A stretch of DNA of 64,000 nucleotides from Basidiobolus meristosporus CBS 931.73 (taxonomy: Eukaryota > Basidiobolomycota > Basidiobolomycetes > Basidiobolales > Basidiobolaceae), in contig MCFE01000175.1 of the NCBI GenBank assembly GCA_002104905.1, forward strand, positions 78,765 through 142,764, read 5' to 3'. Each line of letters starts with the position of its first letter. The stretch's first letter is position 1. The position numbers were made by a program, and so were the translations under genes. Shown piece by piece: positions 58,288 through 64,000 of the stretch. The notes under the pieces were generated by a model. It was not told the origin of the DNA. It was given only the letters and a program-made list of their open reading frames with translations, and made no database searches.

Positions 58288-59628
58288 TGTTCAAATTAGT
58301 CTTGGGAGGGGTGTCACTCATACGTTGCTTATGTACTCAACCGCTCAACACCCATATTTATGGGATTATGGAAAACTATTCCTGCGTGCCCCAGTTTCAG
58401 TACACCGTCATGTTCGCTCTCACAAGAGGCTGCGGCAGATCTGTCCCTACTGAGGCAGTCAACATCACGGAGCCGCCCGATTGGCTTACTATACTGTTCT
58501 CCACGGCTTTTGACCCATTCAAATCTTACCGTAATTAACTGTCCCACCCAAGACGGTCACCTCAGGCCTCATATGGGTGCTAATTTGTCATTTTGCTGTA
58601 CGGCAGGTATTCACACCACCTAGATGACAGGGATATCTATCATATGCTCTGACACGGAGACCTTCTGCTTCAGTGGGATATTATATCACTTTGAGAAATA
58701 CTCATTATCAGTGTGGCATTATGCTACAATGCAATCGAGGCAGAGCCATATCATACAATACTGGCTATTGCTTTGAGTGTGTTGTGGGTTACATGTTTAC
58801 TTCAAAGTATTTCTGTTGATTAAACACCCCCAAAGTAACTTAGGTGAAGATGGGGTAATAGGGATAGCAATCATCAATAGGTGAGATCCTATCCCAAACA
58901 CTTAAAGTATAGTGATCAAGTACTCTAAGGTCAGCTCTTTGCAAGTGAATTAACACAATGGCTATTTCAAGAAAGCCTCCAAGAAGGGCTGCAAAGTTCA
59001 GAAGGAGTCAAAGCAAAGGTAAGCGGCATTAGGGGAATACCTTGCAGAAGTAGTAGCTTGTCAACAACTGCCAGCAAGTGGGACAAGTGAGGTCTAGAAA
59101 CAAAAAAGTTGGAGAACAGCAACTGAATTGCCTCCTCCAGAAGTGGTGATAAAGGTGAGGCTGAAAGGTAGTAATTTGGAGCCATGGCATACATGCAATA
59201 AGTAGCAAACCTGTCAACCTTAATGTTGTTCTATGCTGATAATCAAGGTGGAGCAGGACTAAGCTTCAGCATTGAGAATACACAGTGCATTAGAGTCACA
59301 AACCATTAAGTGTGGATTTGTTGGTGGAGTAATGACCATTGGCTTGTGTAGTGCTTGTCTGGCCAATTGAAATCTACTTAAGAGTGAGCATTGCAGCCAA
59401 TGTCATCATGTTGAAATGAAGATTCAAGGTTGGTAGCCCACTGTACTAGACAGAGCTGCCCATAGCTAAGCTGCAGTGGCCTACAAAAAATACCCTTCAC
59501 AATCTTACAAAAGGCCATCACAAAGCTGAGAACCCATGACTAGGAAGCATTGATGCCATAAGGTAATTGTTTAAGAATCACCCAAATCAAATTACACCCT
59601 TAAGGTACAAGAGAGCATGCTAAAAGTG
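58288..59628. other. Transition from gene island to transposon debris
   Basis: CpG content falls after about 58.6 kb. 59,495-59,620 weakly resembles the left terminal region of the CACTA element (ATCTTACAAAAGGC, CATGACTAGGAAGC, AAATTACACCC). Otherwise nothing recognised; a GTAAGC after a basic stretch at 58,960-59,020 is not enough to call an exon. Confidence 0.4.
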
Positions 59629-60128
59629 TTTTAAGAGTCTTGGAGATATTAGAAGTTATTGGGAGAGCAAGTCAATTATGCAGTTTCACTTAATGATTTA
59701 TTTGATGTTAAAGCAATATTTATACTATTACATGGTCCTGGCAAAATAAGCATGTAGGATATATTTAGGAAGATCCAAACTGTTGCAATATTTTGAGAAG
59801 TATGGGTAATGATGTGGAGAACTAAAGGATTTACAAATTATTCATTTGTTGATGAGTTGATCAAAAGTATGGTACTTGTACTTCTGATAAAGTAGAGTTA
59901 GCAAACAAATAGAGTTTTTAAGGAAGGTCTCAAGTATATGTGTGCAATGTTTGAGGGCTTTTGGACAACTTTGAGAAAGATCATAATCTGGGAATCTGAT
60001 AATTTGGTGACAATCTTCCAAGTAAATCCCAACTAGTAATTAGGGTGAGACAGAATACTAATCAAAGAGTAAGATCTATGTGACTAATTTAGCATTAGTA
60101 TTTAGGGGACAACTTAATAATTACAACA
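59629..60128 (-). mobile_element. Copia LTR with internal insertion
   Basis: TGTTTTAAGAGTCTTGGAG ... AATTACAACA. Collinear with the family at both ends but about 150 bases longer, with extra sequence at roughly 59,790-59,905. Confidence 0.65.
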
Positions 60129-60190
60129 CCAACAACATGTGTGCAAGGTTTGGGGCTGTTTGGACAATTTAGAGAATATTCATGTTCTGA
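60129..60190 (-). mobile_element. Copia LTR middle fragment
   Basis: AACATGTGTGCAAGGTTTGG through TTCATGTTCTGA matches the LTR interior and stops abruptly where a G-run and the 3' end of a telomere-type element begin. Confidence 0.65.
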
Positions 60191-60631
60191 GGGGGGGGGA
60201 GACAGTCACCAACAGGTGAAATCTTTATTTCAGTTGAAACAAAGAAGCCAGCGCTACTGTTGTAGCTTTGATACAAGAGTGTGTAGCTGAGGGGAATCTG
60301 TAGATAAGTTAATAAGAAGTGATGATAGTCCTTCAGTGCTCAAGACACTGTTCAGTGGGATGGGGGGTAGCAAGAGGGGTAAGAATGATTTGTGAGCAAC
60401 ATTAATGAGGGGAATATGATCAGGATTCATGTTCATCCTAAAGTGAGTGTGCTGCTTCACATATTGCTGCCAAAGGTCTGTCAAGTACTTCAGGTAGGCC
60501 AGCTTGGGTTTTTCTGACTGCATAATATAGTGAGCAAACTTCTTGACTTCAGGATCTCCAAGTATAGTTCTCCAGTAGGATCCAGGTGTAGTGTGGTGTG
60601 TTCTCTTCCAGGCCTTGATCATGTTGTAAAA
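60191..60631 (-). mobile_element. Telomere-type element T1: 3' end with distinct ORF
   Basis: The minus-strand frame ending at 60,254 gives about 125 residues before it runs into LTR sequence (FYNMIKAWKRTHHTTPGSYW, EVKKFAHYIMQSEKPKLAYL, PLLLPPIPLNSVLSTEGLSS). It is basic and helical; I do not recognise it, but position suggests the end of the main (possibly reverse-transcriptase) ORF. The 3' UTR holds GCTGGCTTCTTTG, AAATAAAGATTTCACC and a stem-loop, shared with the elements at 62.3 and 63.6 kb, and ends in a C-run (sense). Truncated at the 5' side by a Copia LTR piece. Confidence 0.55.
60206..60219 (-). repeat. 3'-terminal stem-loop of T1
   Basis: TCACC-AACA-GGTGA: five-base stem, four-base loop. 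The same stem with a six-base loop recurs at 62,339-62,354 and about 63,593-63,608. Confidence 0.6.
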
Positions 60632-60762
60632 TCTTGTAATCCCACCTAAATATTCACCTAACTTAGCCACTTAGATCATTACCTTCAAATCCTAGAGAAT
60701 ACTGACCAAATTCCTTGTCGGGATTTACTTAGAATATTTTCACCAAGATACTGGGTACCCAG
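60632..60762 (+). mobile_element. Copia LTR fragment, opposite orientation
   Basis: Sense-strand LTR start (TGTTGTAAAATCTTGTAATC ... CTGGGTACCCAG) joined tail to head to the next LTR at 60,763, a sign of rearrangement between LTRs. Confidence 0.7.
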
Positions 60763-61111
60763 TGTTGTAAGAGTCTTGGAGATATTGGAAGTAATTTGGA
60801 GAACAAGTAGATTATGTGGTTTTCACTTAATGATTTATTGAATGTAAAAGTGGTATTTATACTTTTACCTGGTCTTGGCATTACAAACATGTAGAATAGG
60901 TTAAGAAAGGTCCCAAGAACATGTGTGCAAAGTTTGGGGCTGTTTGGACAACTTTGAGAATTTTCATGTTCTGGGTACCTGGTATTTTGGTGAAAATATT
61001 CTAAGTAAATCCCAACAAGGAATTTGGTCAGTATTCTCTAGGATTTGAAGGTGATGATCTAAGTGACTAGGTTAGGTGAGTATTTAGGTGGAAATACAAA
61101 ATTTTACAACA
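60763..61111 (-). mobile_element. Copia-6 3' LTR (reference copy)
   Basis: 349 bases, TGTTGTAAGAGTCTTGG ... ATTTTACAACA. Followed on the minus-strand element side by the RNase H coding end; best-preserved LTR of the family. Confidence 0.85.
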
Positions 61112-62310
61112 CTCCCACTCAGCTAAATGTTCATACTGACTAGTCCTAATTTTGACCTAAGATATTCAAACTTGTCTCTAGCTAATGGTTTGGTAAATAT
61201 GTCTGCAATCATTTCATCTGTAGAACAGTAAACTAAGCTAGCTAAGTTATTCTCTATAGCTTCACGTATGAAATGATGTCTAATATCTATGTGCTTGGTT
61301 CTAGCATGAAAAGTTGGATTTCTACCTAGTTGTATACATCCTTGATTATCTTGAAATAAAGTAATAGGCGTTTTTTTGACATAGGCCTAAATCTGCAAAG
61401 AGCTTTCTTAACCACATTGCTTCTTTTGTAGCTTCACAGGCTGCCATATACTCTGTCTCTGTAGTAGAAAGTGCTACGGTTGGTTGCTTTCTTGAATTCC
61501 ATGAAATGGCTCCTTTACAGTAAAGAAAGGTGTATCCTGTGGTGGATCTTCTGTCTTCTATATTTCGTCCCCAATCAGCATCAGAGTATCCCACAAGATC
61601 CTGTTCTGAATCCTTATAAGTGTATCTTAAGCAGATATCAGCAGTTCCTTTTAGGTATCTAAAAATCCGCTTAACTGCTGCAATATGATCAGATCCATAA
61701 TTCTGATTATGTTGGCTGACAACTCCCACTGAATATGAGATACCTGGATGTGTTCCAAGCATAATATACATCAGTCTGCTGACCCTAGATTGATAAGGAA
61801 AGTCAGGGCTTTCAGATGGCACCAAGCTCTCTTGATTTGGTTGAGTTTTGACAAAGTTAAGGTTTGTCTCCATTGGGGTAGCTGCCGGTTTACAGTCTTC
61901 CATTTGGTACTTCTTTAGTATATCTTGAATATACTTGGATTGGCTTAGGGTGATAGTCTGGGTACTTCTGTCTATGGAGAACTTAATCCCTAAGTAGTAA
62001 CTGAGTTCTCCTAGATCGGACATCTTAAACTCCTTAGATAGGCTGGATTTAGTCTCTTCCAATGTTTCTAGGTTATTGGCGGCTATAATAAGATCATCCA
62101 CATATAGAGCTAATAGAACTGGATTTGCTCTATCTGGCTTATAGTATATACTATAGTCAGCATTACTCCTTTTGAAACTCAAAGATTCCAAATATGAATC
62201 TATCTTGCAATTCCAGGCTCTTGGTGATTGTTTGAGACCATATAGTGACTTTTTAAGCTTGCAGACCAAATGGGGGTTATCTTGGTCAACAAACCCATCA
62301 GGCTGGTCCA
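61112..62310 (-). pseudogene. Copia-6 reverse transcriptase and RNase H, cut at telomere repeats
   Basis: 321 codons are open (62,311-61,346): DQPDGFVDQDNPHLVCKLKK, LYGLKQSPRAW, LLALYVDDLIIAANN (YVDD intact), LGELSYYLGIKFSIDRSTQT, KPAATPMETNLNFVKTQPNQ, VKRIFRYLKGTADICLRYTY, GYSDADWGRNIEDRRSTTGY (RNase H Asp), ALSTTETEYMAACEATKEAM. A one-base slip in an A-run (sense strand) at about 61,372-61,378 then shifts the frame; RNase H continues with FHARTKHIDIRHHFI and DIFTKPLARDK to the LTR. The best-preserved Copia polymerase here. Its 5' side ends abruptly at TTAGGG repeats, so gag, integrase and half of RT are lost. Confidence 0.88.
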
Positions 62311-62311
62311 C

Positions 62312-62329
62312 TTAGGGTTAGGGTTAGGG
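62312..62329 (+). repeat. Internal telomere tract, three TTAGGG repeats
   Basis: TTAGGG x3 at the exact end of the Copia-6 homology and the start of the telomere-type element. Interpreted as an earlier chromosome end. Confidence 0.95.
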
Positions 62330-62338
62330 GAGGGAAAG

Positions 62339-62354
62339 TCACCAAGGTAGGTGA
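62339..62354 (-). repeat. 3'-terminal stem-loop of copy A
   Basis: TCACC-AAGGTA-GGTGA on plus. Same five-base stem as in T1 with a different loop; lies eight to ten bases from the telomere junction. Confidence 0.6.
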
Positions 62355-62452
62355 AATCTTTATTTGATTACAGACAAGTCTAACTACAAATAAAGAAGCC
62401 AGCTGGGAATAGAAGATTCCCAAAGTAAACACTAAGTTGAATATGAATAAAT

Positions 62453-63181
62453 CTAAGCTAAAGTTAAGGCAGTATCCCAGAGTACACTGGAGTTCAGGTT
62501 CATGGGGGAGTGAAGTAGATAAGCTTGAGAGATATAATAATCTTTAAGGAAGTGGGTAACAGCAGGTGAAGGGGAGTTTTTGATAAGTGAAGTGAATCTT
62601 GAGAGCAGAGATTCCTCTAATGAGAAGGTCTTGTAAACTGGAGAATCAGGAAACTCTTTAAAGGCATGGTTAGTAGGTTCCCAGTAAAACTGGTCAGAGA
62701 CATTTTGAGAGAATTGTGTAGCAATACTTTTGTCAAGTACTACCTCCAGAGTGTGATTGTTGATAAATCTCATGTTAACAATCTTGGATAAATTATAACC
62801 TCGTTGCTTGAGATACATCCTATGCTCAGATATAGGAATAAACTCCACATTGGCAAAGTAGCAGACAGCCCAGTCAGTAGCAGGAGGCAAATCAGAAGTA
62901 GCAGGAAACTTTCTTTTAGTCTTGGGAGGAGCAGCAGGATGTCTTGAGGAAGCAGGTACAGGCTTTTTGACAGCTTCAGAGTAGGAAGAGTGAGCAGGAG
63001 CAGATGATTCTTGGGGAGTCTTGTTGACAGGAACAGCTGGCAGAGAGACAATAGATTCTTGCAGATCAGAGAAGGCAGAAAACAGCTTTTGAACTTGTTT
63101 CTTGAGTAAAGCATTTTCAGCTTCAACAAGTGCAAGCCTTTCCTCAAGGAAGGAAATCTGAAGGGAATGGAGTGAAGGCAT
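62453..63181 (-). CDS. Coiled-coil protein of telomere-type element, unknown function
   Basis: 242 residues from ATG 63,181 (MPSLHSLQISFLEERLALVE) to TAG/TAA-type stop at 62,453. The frame is open further upstream, but that part is the repeat zone without ATG. Residues about 8-45 form a leucine-zipper-like coiled coil (LEERLALVEAENALLKKQVQ). About 55-105 is a Pro/Ser/Lys-rich linker with KPVPASSRHPAAPPKTKRKF. 108-242 looks folded (TDWAVCYFANVEFIPISEHR, KIVNMRFINNHTLEVVLDKS). Coiled coil, then basic linker, then folded domain, is how many LINE ORF1 proteins are built, so an ORF1-like RNA-binding role is inferred. The frame is undamaged, unlike nearly all other element genes here. Confidence 0.6.
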   Translation of the reverse strand: MPSLHSLQISFLEERLALVEAENALLKKQVQKLFSAFSDLQESIVSLPAVPVNKTPQESSAPAHSSYSEAVKKPVPASSRHPAAPPKTKRKFPATSDLPPATDWAVCYFANVEFIPISEHRMYLKQRGYNLSKIVNMRFINNHTLEVVLDKSIATQFSQNVSDQFYWEPTNHAFKEFPDSPVYKTFSLEESLLSRFTSLIKNSPSPAVTHFLKDYYISQAYLLHSPMNLNSSVLWDTALTLA

Positions 63182-63223
63182 AAGAAATAAGAAGAAGAGG
63201 GTGAGATGGGGTGGGTGGGAGGG

Positions 63224-63557
63224 AAAATTAGCAGGGAGAAGAGAAGGAAGGAGCAAAAATTCCAGAAGTCAGAATTTATAGATGGATGGACAAGGGTAGA
63301 TGGATGGATTATTCCTGGGTTAGGAAAATTAGCAGGGAGAAGAGAAGGAAGGAGCAAAAATTCCAGAAGTCAGAATTTATAGATGGATGGACAAGGGTAG
63401 ATGGATGGATTATTCCTGGGTTAGGAAAATTAGCAGGGAGAAGAGAAGGAAGGAGCAAAAATTCCAGAAGTCAGAATTTATAGATGGATGGACAAGGGTA
63501 GATGGATGGATTATTCCTGGGTTAGGAAAATTAGCAGGGAGAAGAGAAGGAAGGAGC
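63224..63557. repeat. 101-bp tandem repeat, 3.3 copies
   Basis: Units start AAAATTAGCAGGGAGAAG at 63,224, 63,325, 63,426 and 63,527 (partial), essentially identical. Each unit holds GATGGATGGACAAGGGTAGA and the telomere-like CCTGGGTTAGG. They lie in the 5' part of copy A (sense minus). Confidence 0.95.
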
Positions 63558-63560
63558 AGG

Positions 63561-63582
63561 GGGGAGACAGGGTTAGGGGGGG
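63561..63582 (+). repeat. Junction of variant telomere-like sequence
   Basis: GGGGGGAGACAGGGTTAGGG plus further G. The GGGGGGAGACAG part also adjoins the 3' end of T1 at 60,193-60,204. It separates copy A from copy B. Confidence 0.6.
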
Positions 63583-63748
63583 AGGGAAAGTCACCAAGGT
63601 AGGTGAAATCTTTATTTGATTGCAGACAAGTCTAACTACAAATAAAGAAGCCAGCTGGGAATAGAAGATTCCCAAAGTAAACACTAAGTTGAATATGAAT
63701 AAATCTAAGCTAAAGTTAAAGCAGTATCCCAGAGTACACTGGAGTTCA
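63583..63748 (-). mobile_element. Telomere-targeting element, copy B, 5'-truncated
   Basis: About 165 bases identical to the 3' end of copy A except for two substitutions (ATTGCAGAC for ATTACAGAC; TTAAAGCAG for TTAAGGCAG). It includes the stem-loop (about 63,593-63,608). It breaks at GGAGTTCAGG and runs straight into the terminal TTAGGG array. Confidence 0.75.
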
Positions 63749-64000
63749 GGGTTAGGGTTAGGGTTAGGGTTAGGGTTAGGGTTAGGGTTAGGGTTAGGGT
63801 TAGGGTTAGGGTTAGGGTTAGGGTTAGGGTTAGGGTTAGGGTTAGGGTTAGGGTTAGGGTTAGGGTTAGGGTTAGGGTTAGGGTTAGGGTTAGGGTTAGG
63901 GTTAGGGTTAGGGTTAGGGTTAGGTTAGGGTTAGGGTTAGGGTTAGGGTTAGGGTTAGGGTTAGGGTTAGGGTTAGGGTTAGGGTTAGGGTTAGGGTTAG
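63749..64000 (+). repeat. Terminal telomere array (TTAGGG)n
   Basis: About 42 repeats to the window edge with one TTAGG variant near 63,921. G-rich strand reads outward, so this is the right chromosome end. Long Gly-Leu frames read through it are artefacts. Confidence 0.98.

Larger units (their letters stand above)
62330..63560 (-). mobile_element. Telomere-targeting element, copy A
   Basis: About 1.23 kb on the minus strand: a 5' zone with 101-bp repeats, an ORF (63,181-62,453) and a 3' UTR with AATAAAG and a stem-loop, ending against TTAGGG (CCCTAA in sense). The 3' end faces the centromere, as expected if reverse transcription was primed from a telomeric 3' end. No reverse transcriptase is visible, so it is either an ORF1-only derivative or a non-autonomous class, as with MoTeR2 beside MoTeR1 in Magnaporthe telomeres. 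A non-retroelement subtelomeric repeat remains possible. Confidence 0.6.

Noticed and set aside
63224-63557. Regular direct repeats that might suggest a CRISPR array
   Set aside because: The 101-bp units are contiguous and identical with no unique spacers, in a eukaryotic telomere.
63286-63602. Two overlapping frames repeating the same roughly 50-residue sequence
   Set aside because: They are read-through of the 101-bp minisatellite on the strand opposite to the element's gene.
63689-63928. Open frame of alternating Gly-Leu
   Set aside because: A translation of the (TTAGGG)n array; any frame of this repeat is open.
1-64000. tRNA, rRNA and other RNA genes
   Set aside because: I scanned by eye for B-box motifs and rRNA cores and saw none. 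The only tRNA-like match is the Copia primer site. A covariance-model search would be decisive.

Overview
The window reads as the right end of a fungal chromosome. It finishes in about 250 bases of (TTAGGG)n running 5'->3' off the edge. Eukaryotic genes sit in one GC-rich, CpG-rich island at about 46.7-58.6 kb: a Ral-type small GTPase with two 65-67 nt introns, ribosomal protein eL13, a broken eL32 copy, and two unrecognised genes. Short introns, TTAGGG telomeres, Copia, Gypsy, CACTA and Harbinger elements and a true Ral GTPase fit an early-diverging (non-Dikarya, e.g. Mucoromycota-type) fungus. That placement is inference; I cannot name the species.

Layout. 1-46.7 kb is AT-rich, CpG-poor, nested transposon debris. 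Three Gypsy lineages lie at 1-11 kb. Several copies follow of a large CACTA/EnSpm-like DNA transposon (at 12.6-15.5, 17.6-22.4, 24.3-26.1, 26.4-30.3 and 30.3-40.4 kb, plus fragments at 0.5 and 4.8 kb). It carries a transposase and a divergently transcribed second protein ('ORF A') between termini beginning CCCTATGAGAAATT. LTRs of at least five families are inserted in these copies. A CpG-rich 3,427-bp PIF/Harbinger-like element with terminal inverted repeats and a 3-bp target duplication sits inside one CACTA transposase (35,156-38,582); an older, CpG-depleted relative lies at 11-12.6 kb. Copia elements with an apparent half-tRNA-iMet primer site occupy parts of 15.6-24 kb and 40.4-46.6 kb.

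46.7-58.6 kb is the gene island, holding only one recognisable solo LTR. 58.6-62.3 kb returns to transposon debris and ends in a Copia element cut off exactly at three TTAGGG repeats. From there outward the chromosome end is built of head-to-tail copies of a small element whose sense strand is the CCCTAA strand, with its 3' end facing the centromere and its copies separated by telomere-like sequence. This arrangement is expected for a telomere-targeting non-LTR retrotransposon. A third, distinct copy at 60.2 kb shares only the 3' tail, including a short stem-loop (TCACC/GGTGA), and encodes a different protein end. This subtelomeric retroelement system is my best candidate for something undescribed.

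Most element genes carry stops, frameshifts or deletions. The decay is dominated by C-to-T type changes at CpG, seen directly by comparing the young and old Harbinger copies. No RNA genes or CRISPR arrays were recognised.
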